Assembly (NCBI GenBank): GCA_003990745.1
Contig: RBNI01000515.1
Location: forward strand, 1 to 29,919
DNA length: 29,919 nt
Source: Jimgerdemannia flammicorona
Taxonomy: Eukaryota > Mucoromycota > Endogonomycetes > Endogonales > Endogonaceae
Direction of reading: 5' to 3'
The notes below the pieces were generated by a model that saw only the letters and a list, made by a program, of their open reading frames with translations, made no database searches and was not told where the DNA came from. The number at the start of each line of letters is the position of its first letter. The first letter of the stretch is position 1. The position numbers were made by a program, and so were the translations under genes. Shown one piece after another: positions 8,973 through 17,668 of the stretch.

Positions 8973-9317
8973 AATGTGATGACCACTTGTGAGGTTCTAG
9001 TCTGCAAATCATAACAGCATGTCCTGTGACTAGCAGGCTATCTGTCTGGACCATTCTTTAAGGGATACAGCACCAGCAACTACTCATCTATAAGACTTTT
9101 GAAGCTAGAGAAGTTCGAACCATCAACTGATTGGTCAAGATCAGAATCAGGCCCTTGCTCTATATGAAGAGAGCAACCCTTCACCATTATGCCAAAATAT
9201 AAAGAGAAGATGCTAGTCTATAAACACCACTTTTTTACCCCTTGCCAGAGGTTATGGGATTAGCAAATTTTTCAGGACTAGACCAATGAATAAGGATACT
9301 CAAGAAGATCCTTATTC
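8973..9317 (+). other. Copy A post-integrase tail
   Basis: About 350 bases lie between integrase and the polypurine tract. A frame parallel to the one at 18902-19210 in copy B (NHQLIGQDQNQALALYE type) can be followed here with breaks, but no known domain is visible. It ends in a hairpin at 9288-9317. Confidence 0.5.
9288..9317. repeat. Inverted repeat (hairpin) before the polypurine tract, copy A
   Basis: GAATAAGGAT (9288-9297) and ATCCTTATTC (9308-9317) form a perfect 10-bp stem with a 10-base loop, one base before the polypurine tract. The structure recurs in copy B with 9 bp and in degraded form in copy C. Confidence 0.75.
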
Positions 9318-9327
9318 AGGAGGAAGA
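9318..9327 (+). promoter_or_regulatory. Polypurine tract of copy A
   Basis: AGGAGGAAGA directly precedes the 3' LTR start (TGTAATGG at 9328), the expected place for the plus-strand primer. Confidence 0.8.
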
Positions 9328-10836
9328 TGTAATGGCAACTCCAGAATGATGACATCAGCACAGGAGACAGTCTTTCCTTATAAGCTACCAGATCAGAGCA
9401 CAAGAAGATCATACAGCATACAAGATGAGCAATGATGACCAACTGTAAGTCATTGTGACCACTGTACAAGCATCCTGAGAAATATAAAAGAAGAATCAAG
9501 AAACCACAGTAACAGCAACCAATAAGACCAACCAATCTCAAAATAGCTCAAAGACTTACTATAAATGAAATGCCTGCTGCCTGCCAAATCTCAAGGTCTA
9601 GGAACTACTAAGGCATCTCAGTTGAAGAAAGGATGTTCCAAGACATCAGAAGAGCCATGAGGACCTGCTCAAGAAGGACTCCTAGTGTCAACCTAGGTAC
9701 TGGTGACCCTTATTATTATATCCTCTACTACTGTGAAATGGAAACAAGGATCACCATTGCTATCAAATACCTCTAAATATGGCAGAAGTACAAAATAGGA
9801 AACCTCCTCTGTTAGGAGTTCCCACAGGCCAGCACTCAAGAGCTACAAGATACCACTTCTATGGATATACATAAAACAAGGATAGCTAAGATTCATCAGA
9901 TCTTCAGACATGCACTATGGTCAATCCCCAACTTGGAGTATGTTAGAGTCTCAGATTTCAGAGACCTGTTATCCTGCTGTATCAATGTACTAGAAGTCAG
10001 AGTGGCTACAGAAGCCCAGTCCACTATCACCCTCAATAGTGATGAAGTAGAAGACTTCTAGCATCCTATCCTCCAGGACAACTCAGACCAATTCCTGCAA
10101 GGATTGATCTCAGTATTCCAAGGCCCAAGTATCCAGATTAGACCTCCCCAAGACCCCACATTTGTCCCCTATTTTGTGGAAGGAACCTCATAGACTGGAG
10201 AGCTCCAGACCTCCTTTCCACTACTGAATATAATTACATCATTGGCAATGACATCATCCTGCACAATATCAACCTATACAAAATATGTGATCTATGCGAA
10301 ACACACAACCTATATAATGATGATGAATTCATAGACCTCATCTCCTTCAAAGACATCCTGACCTCTGATGATAAAGCCCTTATGGTCTTGAATATTCTGC
10401 TCTAAGTCTCCTGGTTATACTGAATAATGCCAGTACTGGTATTCTGATGTGACACCAAATTATACCAGTATCCTGAACCTATATAACTATTAGTGCCAAC
10501 CCTAGAACTTAGTAGTCTTTCCTGTCCTGGTATTTTATTTTAGTTATTGGAATTTATATTTAACTTTATATCTTAGCAACCATTGAATTATATTTTATAT
10601 AAATACTTCTCTTATTTCCTCTGAAATAAAGTCAGTCAATTTAGTATAATATACACACTTCCTTGCAAGTAATTTAAGAGATAACAAGATAGTTAAAGAT
10701 AAGAAGTTTAAAGACTATAAGATCTTGGGAAGGCACTCCAATAAGAACTTACTTATAAAAAACTTGAGTTAGTCTAAGAGATACATATTGAAGAGAATCT
10801 GGCATATTTGAAGGACTCAGCGACTACTACATGATA
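9328..10836 (+). repeat. 3' LTR of copy A
   Basis: A 1,509-bp LTR, aligned end to end with 2117-3629. It ends TGATA where the other LTRs have TGACA. TATAAATA is at 10598-10605 and AATAAA at 10625-10630. It is the most decayed of the plus-strand LTRs. Confidence 0.9.
9633..10405 (+). pseudogene. LTR-encoded ORF, copy A 3' LTR, decayed
   Basis: This is the counterpart of the U3 ORF at 2422-3198, from MFQDIRRAM to the same end codons. Several stops (for example TAA for CAA in the CLQ region, TAG for TGG in the WEF and FWHP regions) and a 2-base loss near 10182 (GTGGAAGGAACC, where the others have GAAGAGAACC) break it. IPNLEYVRVSDFRDL remains readable at 9925-9969. Confidence 0.7.
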
Positions 10837-10840
10837 ATAA
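10837..10840. repeat. Target-site duplication ATAA, right of copy A
   Basis: Matches 2113-2116. Confidence 0.75.
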
Positions 10841-11460
10841 AGATCTTTAATCTCATAGTGCATATTATTGTCTAGAGTACTGTTTGGGTTCTGATTGTCA
10901 TTCTATCTATTAGTATAATAATTGGTATCAACTTGTCTTATAAATATTGTTACTTAGTCTACTTTATCTTTAAATGGGGTGAGGTAGAGGTCTTTTGTAG
11001 GCTTGTTTATTTTAATGCTGAGATAAAGGACTTGAGTAAGTATGGCTATTTGGTTAGCCAATACTACTATCTTATTATCTGCTAATATTATTCTGCTATC
11101 TCTATTATCTACTTGGTGAGATAGTTGAGGTTTTTCTTCTATTATTAAGATGTGTTAATTATAATTGGGAGTTAGTTCTTCTATAATATTACTAAGGTGG
11201 GTGAGTTTATAGACTAGTGGTCTCAATAGAGTAGCTGTTGGATCTGTTGTAATTCTCAGTAGGCTTGATATCCTTAGTAGTGATTCTATAATAGTACTGA
11301 GGCCACCAAGATCAGGTTTAGATATTTTCTCAATTATTTTCCTAGATCTAGACAATATAGTAGAGGCCTTATTAGATCTAGCAGCCTATAGTTCTTAATA
11401 CTGAATTATTCTTACTTATGTAGAGAATTTAATAGTAAAAGTGAAATTTCTTTTAATAAG
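10841..11460 (-). pseudogene. Gag N-terminal half of family 2, decayed
   Basis: The minus-strand frame includes an open stretch at 11155-11355 (SRSRKIIEKISKPDLGG, then LRPLVYKLTHLSNIIEEL). Past a TAA it continues with QLSHQVDNRDSRIILADN, FKDKVDQVTIFIRQVD and NNMHYEIKDL at the junction with copy A. Deleting 2117-10840 leaves this in frame with DSQVEKIATHFTG at 2103 and below, so the two halves were one gene. Stops again suggest former Gln/Arg/Trp codons. No motif identifies it beyond the link to the zinc-knuckle half. Confidence 0.6.
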
Positions 11461-11791
11461 TGTAATATCTCTTATTCAAAAAGGCCATGGCTTTATAGTA
11501 GTAATTATTTGAGAGAAGGTTTGAAAAGTATTCACTTATAGCCTCAATAGATTCTTGTATATATTTTTTATAAAAGTGACTACTAACTAGTTTGTTAAAT
11601 TCCTCTCTAAGATAGTTGCTCCTCCAAACTTAATAGATATATCTTAGATCTTACTCAAAAAATATAACTCTGATTAATGCTCCCAAATAAATTAAATTAA
11701 TTCAGATAAAATCAAATTGAGAGTTATTCAAATTAAATTAAATTGGAAATTTTTCAATTTAAATAAATTTCAAATTGAATCAAATTGAGGG

Positions 11792-11872
11792 TCTAATTTA
11801 AACTCTATTTTTAGAAGTATACTAACTTAACAAAAATATCTCTAAATTTAATAATCTTTAGCTTGTTAGATT
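11792..11872. repeat. Left arm of an 81-bp inverted repeat
   Basis: Its reverse complement aligns without gaps to 21981-22061 with 12 mismatches by eye (about 85%). With copy B and the LINE at 20622 removed, the arms are only about 15 bases apart, so this was a palindrome before the insertions. Confidence 0.8.
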
Positions 11873-11876
11873 TACT

Positions 11877-11880
11877 TTAT
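11877..11880. repeat. Target-site duplication TTAT, left of copy B
   Basis: TTAT precedes the 5' LTR and recurs at 20601-20604 after the 3' LTR. It lies in the loop of the old palindrome. Confidence 0.7.
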
Positions 11881-12185
11881 TGTAATGGTGACCCCAGAAT
11901 GATGATATCAGCACAAGAGATAGCCTTTCCTTATAAGCTACCAGATTGGAACACAAGAAGATCATACGGCATATGAGATGAGCAATGATGACTAACTGTG
12001 AGTCATTGTGACTACAGTATAAGCATCCTGAAGAATATAAAAGAAGGATCAAGGAACTGCAGTAGCAGCAACCAACAAGAACCACCAATCTCAAAATAGC
12101 TCAAAGACTTACCATAAATGAAATGCCTGCTGCCTGCCAAACCTCAAGGTCAAGGAACCACTAAGGTACCTCAGTTGAAGAAAGG

Positions 12186-12935
12186 ATGTTCCAAGACATC
12201 AGAAGAGCCATGGAGACCTGCACAAGAAGAACTCCCAGTGTCAACCTGGATACTGCAGACCCTTATCACTTTGTTCTCTACTGCTATGAAATGGAAACAA
12301 GGATCACTGTTGCTACCAAATGCCTCCAAATGTGGCAGGAGTATGAAATAGGAAACCTCTCCTGTTGGGAGTTCCCACAGGCCAGCACTCAAGAGCTACA
12401 AGATGCCACTCCCATAGATATACATGAAATAAGGACAGCTAAGAAGATCCATCAGATTCTCAGGCATACACCATGGTCAATCCCCAACTTGGAGTATGTT
12501 AGAGTCTCAGACTTCAGAGACTTATCATCCTGCCATATCAATGTGCTAGAAGCCAGGGTGACTACAGAAGCCCAGTCCACTATCACCCTCAACAGTGAAG
12601 AAGTAGAAGACTTCTGGCATCCTATCCTCCAGGACAACCCAGATCAATTCCTACAAGGATTGATCTCAGTATTCCAAGGCCCAAGCATCTAGGTTAGACC
12701 TCCCCAAGACCCTACATTTGTTTCTTATTTTGTGGAAGAGAACCTCATAGACTGGAGAGATCCAGATCTTGTTCCTGATTTCCCTGCCAAACATGATGAC
12801 ATCATTGGCGATGATGTCATTCCGCATGACATATGTGAAATGTGCGACCTACACAATGAGTTCGCAGATCTCATCTCCTTCAGTGATGATGATGATGAGG
12901 ATGAAGCCCCCATAGTCCTGAACTTTCTGCTCTAA
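12186..12935 (+). pseudogene. LTR-encoded ORF (U3), copy B 5' LTR; function unknown
   Basis: A 250-codon frame, MFQDIRRAM to VLNFLL-stop, with one internal TAG at 12690-12692 where copy A has CAG. An upstream extension to ATG at 12123 is cut by TAA at 12162. It is strongly conserved in the middle with the copy A product. The C-terminal part is shorter: HDDIIGDDVIPHDICEMCD, then LISFSDDDDEDEAP. Length changes relative to copies A and C keep the frame. The protein is about 29 kDa by length with a very acidic end and a few Cys/His residues. No known domain is recognised. Encoding a protein in U3 recalls retroviral accessory genes in the LTR, but no homology is claimed. Confidence 0.72.
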
Positions 12936-12954
12936 GTTCTTTGTTACACTGGAT

Positions 12955-13075
12955 AATACCAGTACTGGTATTCTCATGTAACACTAGATAATACCAGCAC
13001 CAGTATTCTGAGATAATGCAAAATTGTTCCAGCACCAGCATTTTGATGTGACACTAAATAATGCCAGCATCCTGA
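12955..13075 (+). repeat. Short direct repeats with dyad in U3 of copy B
   Basis: Units of the type ATAATACCAGTACTGGTATTCT occur two to three times with variation between the ORF end and the TATA region (ACCAGTACTGGT is a palindrome). Copies A and B-3' carry fewer units. It may be a transcriptional enhancer repeat; the role is inferred from position only. Confidence 0.5.
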
Positions 13076-13174
13076 ACCTGTACAACCATCAGTATCGACC
13101 CTGGAATTTAGTAGTTTTAGTTATTGGAATTTATATTTAGCTTTATATCTTAGCAACTATTAAATTATATTTTG

Positions 13175-13182
13175 TATAAATA
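13175..13182 (+). promoter_or_regulatory. TATA box of copy B 5' LTR
   Basis: TATAAATA, at the same place as in LTR A. AATAAA follows at 13202-13207. Confidence 0.7.
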
Positions 13183-13411
13183 CCCCTCTTATTTCCTCTA
13201 AAATAAAGTCAGTTCCAGTTCACTTACACACAATCCCTTGCAAGCAATCTAAGAGATAACAAGACAGTTAAAGATAAGAAGTTTGAGGACTATAAGACCT
13301 TGGGAAGGTACTCCAATAAGAAATTGCTTATAACAAACTTGAGTTAGTCTAAGAGATATACCTTGAAGAGAATCTGGTGTATTTGAAGAACTCAGTGACC
13401 ACTACATGACA

Positions 13412-13531
13412 ACTTGGTGCCCATTGGCTGGTGATTCAAGATGAATCTCTCACTTTCAAGCTGAAAAATGAACAACCCCCACAACAACTACCCTGACTAC
13501 AAGAGTCACCTCTGAAAGAATTCCAGACAAG
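13412..13531 (+). other. Copy B leader with candidate primer-binding site
   Basis: TGGTGCCCATTGGCTGG is at 13415-13431, just after the LTR. The leader runs to the gag ATG at 13532; the gag frame is open back to 13472 without another ATG, so 13532 is the likely start. Confidence 0.6.
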
Positions 13532-14761
13532 ATGGAAATGCATTCCCCCACATTCTATGGATATACTACTGAAGAGTCAATTCTGATCTTCATTGAAGAC
13601 TTTGAACAATTTACCACCGTACAAGCCCTTGGTGTGGATACTCAATTGGCCCTTCTACCAGTCAGCCTCAGAGGACCTGCCAGAGACAAGTTCAATGCAG
13701 CCACCATTACTGATGCTGGTGCAGCCAAACTTGCCAACATGAAGGCCTTCTTCAGAACAATATATTATACCAAAGAGATCAAGCAAGCTCTTAAGGATCA
13801 ACTCAATACTATATGCCAGGGACTTAGTGAAGATCCCAACTCATTCTATATCCAAATCTGCCACCAGATTGTCTTGGCTGGCTATGATGACTGCCTCAAG
13901 GAACAAATAGCAGATTCAACCTTCCTCAAAGGAGTTCACTCTGAAATTGTCCTAGCAATCTGGTCTACCCCAGCTGCACTGACTCTTGATCAGAAAGTAG
14001 TCTTTGCACAGAGATATTTGACTGCCAGACACCCTGCCAAACACTCAATGGAGAAAATAACTGGCATCAAGATTGAGCCATCAAAGTCAACTAGTATTAT
14101 ACCCACCACAGTTGTAAACAGACAACCAATCCCACCTACTCCCAAGACAGCCAAAGCTGACCCAGTGGAGGAACTCGTCAAGCAGTTCACCAAGATAACT
14201 ACACATCTTGGTAATGTTGTTAGAGAAGTCCAAAGCACCAACAGGAGACTAGTGCAGAGATTTGCAGTTGCTACAGAAGAATGCAATATCACATGCTTCA
14301 GATGTAGAGAAGAAGGCCACTATGCAAAGAATTACATGACCAAAACAAGATGCAAGGCCCAACCAAGCAATACTAGCAGAACTAGAGAACAAACCAATAC
14401 AGTAGTCATCAAGGAGATTAGTGATACTGATGATGAAGAATATTATGAGGAGCTTGAATTCTATCCTACTACTGAAGGTACCAGAACCCAGTCTAAGCCC
14501 TATGACAAGAAGAGCAATAGCAAGCCAGTTGGAAGACCAAAGAAGACCCCAGCTGTCACTATTCAAAGTAAGACCCAACCCGAGGAGATTGATCAAGACA
14601 TGGAGTTAGACAAAGCTGCCTGCCAAATCATTGAAGACACTACTCCAGTTTCAAGAGAAAGTGAAAGCAAGAAGGAACAGAAGCTGTGCAAGACCAAGAT
14701 CCACCAGTATGATATCTACAAGGACCTCAAGGAACAGAAGGTCAATACCACTTTTGGATAG
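13532..14761 (+). CDS. gag: Gag of copy B (409 codons, nearly intact)
   Basis: Gag would form the particle and bind RNA. The N-terminal two thirds carries a retrotransposon Gag-type helical region (FYGYTTEESILIFIEDFEQF; PVSLRGPARDKF; IKQALKDQLNTICQGLSED; LTLDQKVVFAQRYLTARHP). The zinc knuckle reads CFRCREEGHYAKNY (14294-14335): CX2CX4H is kept but the last Cys is Tyr (TGC to TAC), whereas copy A retains Cys there. An acidic segment (EISDTDDEEYYEELEF) and a Lys/Pro-rich segment follow. It ends at TAG 14759-14761, where copy A has CAA. The frame continues into protease, so this stop is probably decay and not a natural gag end. Confidence 0.88.
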   Translation: MEMHSPTFYGYTTEESILIFIEDFEQFTTVQALGVDTQLALLPVSLRGPARDKFNAATITDAGAAKLANMKAFFRTIYYTKEIKQALKDQLNTICQGLSEDPNSFYIQICHQIVLAGYDDCLKEQIADSTFLKGVHSEIVLAIWSTPAALTLDQKVVFAQRYLTARHPAKHSMEKITGIKIEPSKSTSIIPTTVVNRQPIPPTPKTAKADPVEELVKQFTKITTHLGNVVREVQSTNRRLVQRFAVATEECNITCFRCREEGHYAKNYMTKTRCKAQPSNTSRTREQTNTVVIKEISDTDDEEYYEELEFYPTTEGTRTQSKPYDKKSNSKPVGRPKKTPAVTIQSKTQPEEIDQDMELDKAACQIIEDTTPVSRESESKKEQKLCKTKIHQYDIYKDLKEQKVNTTFG

Positions 14762-15259
14762 CTAGCTGAAGTTCCTGCCTTCAGACAGCAGTTGAGAGTA
14801 GGACTTGCAACCACTGCAAAGAATCAAGAGTACAAGATTGTAGAAGCTCACAATGTACAGAAAGAATCTGAGAACTCAGGCAAAGAATCTGAAGACCAGC
14901 ACAAGACATCAGCCTATACTCCCTGCCAGATTGAAGACTGTATCTTTGATGCCATCATTGATACTGATGCTGGAGGATGCCTTATAAGCAAGAAGGCAAT
15001 TGACTGTCTAGGTTGGGACATTGAAGAGTCCACCAAGATAGTCTATGTCACAGCAGATGGTACATGAGCTACCCTCTTTAGTAAAATCCGAGAAGTCCCC
15101 ATCAAGATAAGAGGAGCTACTATCCCAGTAGATGTGATTGTTACAAGTGCCACCAACTATGACATCCTTATTGGCAACCAATGGCTTCACAAGGCCAAGG
15201 CCATCATTGACCTCAATGCCCAGAAGATGCAGATCAACTACAGAGAAAGAAAGGTATGA
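14762..15259 (+). pseudogene. Retropepsin-like protease of copy B
   Basis: It follows gag in the same frame. The active site reads IIDTDAGGCLISKKAID (DTD at 14960-14968): Gly of DTG is Asp (GGT to GAT). Copy A has Ser at the same codon by a different G-to-A change, so the ancestor had Gly. NYDILIGNQWLHKAKA follows (about 15150-15200). TGA stops at 15065 and 15257 recur in copy A; both are best explained by an ancestral CGA or TGG. Confidence 0.82.
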
Positions 15260-15682
15260 GTTTCTATCAATGTCCACAAAGGAGTTCTACCAAATATGGA
15301 GGAAGGAGATGAAGAGGATACAGAGGTCTTCATGCACTCAGTGAATAAGAACAAGAATAAGAGCAAGACATACAAGCCCACAGATGAGCAGTAGTATGAC
15401 AAGATTATCGATAGCTATGCCCCTCAAGGAAGATGCCCCCATGGTACTAGGATATACTGCTCTGAACACCTGAATGACTGCTGGTCCTGTATCAGTGAAG
15501 TCAGGAAAATCCACCAACAGAAACATGAGCAAGAAGCCGCCAAAGCAAAAAAGAAAGCCAAAGAAGATGACCAGCCCCCAGAGCTTCAAGCTGACAGTAA
15601 TGATAAGGAGGAACAAGAATCAGACATCACCCTCAAGGTCAAGAAGTTTCACCCTGAAGCTAAGATCCCAGAATACAAGACT
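15260..15682 (+). pseudogene. Cys-rich linker between protease and dUTPase, copy B
   Basis: About 140 codons in the Pol frame, with one TAG (15392-15394) where copy A has TGG. It contains GRCPHGTRIYC, NDCWSC and a Lys/Glu-rich stretch (AKAKKKAKEDDQPPELQ). The cysteine spacing is kept between copies. Function is unknown. Confidence 0.55.
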
Positions 15683-16060
15683 GAAGGAGCCATAGGAATG
15701 GACCTTGCCAGTATTCAAGATGCTACCCTCAAACCACAGACCACCGCCCTACTTGGCACTGGAATTGGAGTCAAGCTGCCAGAGAACTATGCTGGAATTA
15801 TCATAACCAGGAGCAGTCTGGCCAAAAGTGATATCTCAGTTAAAGGAGGAGTAATTGACCCTGATTACACTGGTGAGATCTTCCTCATAGTCAGAAATCA
15901 CAACCATACCACTCCCTTTGAAGTCAAGAAGCATGACAGGATTGGCCAGATGCTGATCCACAAAATCAAGAAACCCAAGATCATTGAAGCCATCGAACTC
16001 ATCAAGACCAAGAGAGGAGAACAAGGCTTTGGATCTACTGGAAGAGAAGTCTATGCTGCT
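15683..16060 (+). CDS. dUTPase domain of copy B Pol, all five motifs
   Basis: This domain would hydrolyse dUTP, keeping uracil out of the cDNA. Motif 1: GAIGMDLAS (Asp at 15701-15703). Motif 2: TRSSLAKSD. Motif 3: GVIDPDYTGEI (15848-15880), with the Asp that activates water and the Tyr that stacks on deoxyribose. Motif 4: HDRIGQMLI (15932-15958). Motif 5: RGEQGFGSTG (16013-16042), the P-loop-like tail. Spacing fits a single trimeric-type dUTPase of about 125 residues. The frame is open from 15395 to 16309 and runs on into RT, so the domain is part of Pol. All catalytic residues I can check are present; whether it could still fold is unknown. Confidence 0.9.
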
Positions 16061-17130
16061 ATCAAGATTACTGAACTTGAGCACAAGAAAGATAAGGACC
16101 AGAACAAGCACACATATACCATTGGAGAAAACTTTCCCCTGAAGGAACTACTTCTCAAGATCCTGCACCAGAATGAAGGAGTACTTGCTACAGACTTTAG
16201 GGATATCCACAATCAAGAACCCAAGTACTACCATGAAGTTGATACTGGTAATACCAAGTCCATCTATCAGAAAGCCAGACCCATACCATCTGCCTACAGA
16301 GAGTGGCTGTGAGCTGAACTCAAGGAAATAGAAGAAGCCAGAATCATCAAGCAAGCTATCAGCCCCTGGGCCTCACCCATTGTCCTAGCCCTGAAGAAAG
16401 GAAGCAAGCCTAGAGAGTTTGTACCAAGACTCTGCATTGACTACAGGAAACTCAATGCCATCACCAAGAAGGATAGGCAGCCCTAGCCAAATATTCAAGA
16501 AATCCTTACCACCCTTAGGAGTGAAGCCAAATACTACACCACCTTGGATCTGTTCTCAGGCTTCCATCAGATCAGTCTCACTTAAGATACTAGTGAGAAA
16601 TCAGCCATCATTACACCTGACATCACCTATATCTATCTGCGAATACCATTTGGAATGTACAATGCCCCAGCAAGTTTCCAGCAAATTATAAACAGAGTCT
16701 TCAGCAACGAAATTGGAAAATGGCTCTTTGTCTATGTTGATGATGTGATCATCTTCAGTAACACTGCACAGGAACATGTCAATTACATACAGCTAGCCCT
16801 CAAGAGGCTCAAGGAGCATGGCCTCTATATCAAGCCCAAGAAATGCAAGTTTGTGGCTCAAGAAATCACCTACCTAGGACACCTCATCAACCAGACCAGA
16901 ATCCACACAGACCCCATGAAGATCACGGCTATTGTAGCCTACCTGAGACCCAAAACAACCATAGAAGTCCACACCTTCCTTGGACTGGCCAGCTACTACA
17001 GAAGATTCATCAAAGGATACTCCAACATTGCAGTACCTATCTATGAGCTACTGAAGAAGGAGACCAAATTCGAATGGACCAAAGAGTACCAAGAAACCTT
17101 CAATGAACTCAAGACCAGATTGACCCAAGC
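16061..17130 (+). pseudogene. Reverse transcriptase of copy B
   Basis: Ty3/gypsy RT. A connector of about 80 codons (GENFPLKELLLKILHQNEG, PKYYHEVDTGN) leads to ARPIPSAYREWL, then TGA at 16310-16312 (shared with copy A). It continues SPWASPIVLA, RLCIDYRKLNAITKKDRQ, TTLDLFSGFHQI, IPFGMYNAPASFQQ, FVYVDDVIIFS (YVDD at 16733-16744), YLGHLINQTRIHTDP and FLGLASYYRRFIKGYS. A TAG follows DRQP near 16484 and a TAA sits at about 16584. The YVDD and upstream LDLF Asp residues are intact. Confidence 0.9.
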
Positions 17131-17668
17131 ACCTATCCTCAGAAGACCAGATTGGAATCTAGAATTCATCCTGCAGACAAATGCAAGTACTATAGGACTT
17201 GGAGCAGTCCTAGCTCAGAAGAAAGATAGATATGAATATATTATCTCCTATGCAAGCCAAGGCACTCATGGAGCAGAGCAGAACTACGAATCATGCAAGC
17301 TTGAATACTTAGCAGTAGTTTGAGCAGTAGACAAGTTCCACTACTACCTAGCTGGGAAACACTTCACTATTCAAACAGACCATTCTGCACTTGCCTGGCT
17401 ATTCCACACTCTGAACCCCAAAGGAATATATGCCAAATGGATCTACAGGCTGCAAAAGTATGACTGTACCATCAAGTATTGCTCAGAAAAGACCAACACT
17501 AATGCTGATGTACTCTCAAGGATACCCCGAAACACCCCCATCAAGACCATTCAACATGAACAAGGAGCTATACTATGGATTAATCAGCTACCTTGGGCAG
17601 CAGAAGATGCCCAACCACCTCGAACCCTGGACAATCACCATCATCAACTGGACTTAGAAACAGTTTGA
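17131..17668 (+). pseudogene. RNase H domain and tether of copy B
   Basis: It reads LEFILQTNAS (first catalytic Asp of QTDAS changed to Asn), AEQNYESCKLEYLAVV, TGA at 17321-17323 (copy A has TGG), DKFHYYLAGKHFTIQTDHSAL, IYAKWIYRLQKYD and NADVLSR. A roughly 45-codon tether (TIQHEQGAILWINQL) ends at GTT TGA (17663-17668). Integrase continues in the +1 frame. A stop in the +1 frame at 17655-17657 leaves only about 10 bases in which the frames can join. Confidence 0.82.

Larger units (their letters stand above)
2117..10836 (+). mobile_element. Ty3/gypsy LTR retrotransposon, family 1 copy A (full length, inactive)
   Basis: This is an 8,720-bp element with long LTRs (2117-3629 and 9328-10836), a primer-binding-site candidate at 3633, gag-pol and a polypurine tract at 9318-9327. 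The domain order is gag, protease, Cys-rich linker, dUTPase, RT, RNase H, integrase with GPF motif, which is the Ty3/gypsy order (IN after RNase H) plus an extra dUTPase. ATAA flanks it. Many stops, a 1-bp deletion at about 6248 and diverged LTRs make it inactive and older than copy B by appearance. It is inserted in gag of the minus-strand family 2 element. Confidence 0.93.
10841..11880 (-). mobile_element. Family 2 element, outer part: gag N-half, leader and LTR-like AT-rich end
   Basis: This is the minus-strand continuation of 472-2116. From about 11450 down to 10841 it reads as Gag N-terminal sequence. From about 11500 to 11880 it is non-coding and extremely AT-rich, with repeated AAATTGAAT-like words. 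A possible LTR end and primer-binding site (CTATTA, then AGTTTGGAGGAGC on the minus strand, near 11620-11645) could mark the LTR boundary, but this is weak. Copy B is inserted at 11880/11881. Confidence 0.55.
11881..13411 (+). repeat. 5' LTR of copy B
   Basis: A 1,531-bp LTR from TGTAATGG to CATGACA. The TATA box is at 13175-13182 and AATAAA at 13202-13207. U3 carries the LTR ORF. Compared with LTR A it has an extra repeat-like stretch (AATACCAGTACTGGTATTC-type units, about 12955-13060). Confidence 0.9.

Noticed and set aside
10900..11880. CRISPR array or tandem satellite in the AT-rich block
   Set aside because: Recurring AAATTGAAT words are irregular in spacing and length, without repeat-spacer order.
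14759..14761. Programmed readthrough stop at the gag-pol border of copy B
   Set aside because: Copy A has CAA at this codon, and the stop context is not shared. It looks like one more C-to-T change.
15065..17323. TGA read as tryptophan (alternative genetic code)
   Set aside because: Some in-frame TGAs stand where Trp is expected, but TAA and TAG are also common, and sister copies show CAA, CAG, CGA or TGG at the same sites. Mutation explains all three stops.
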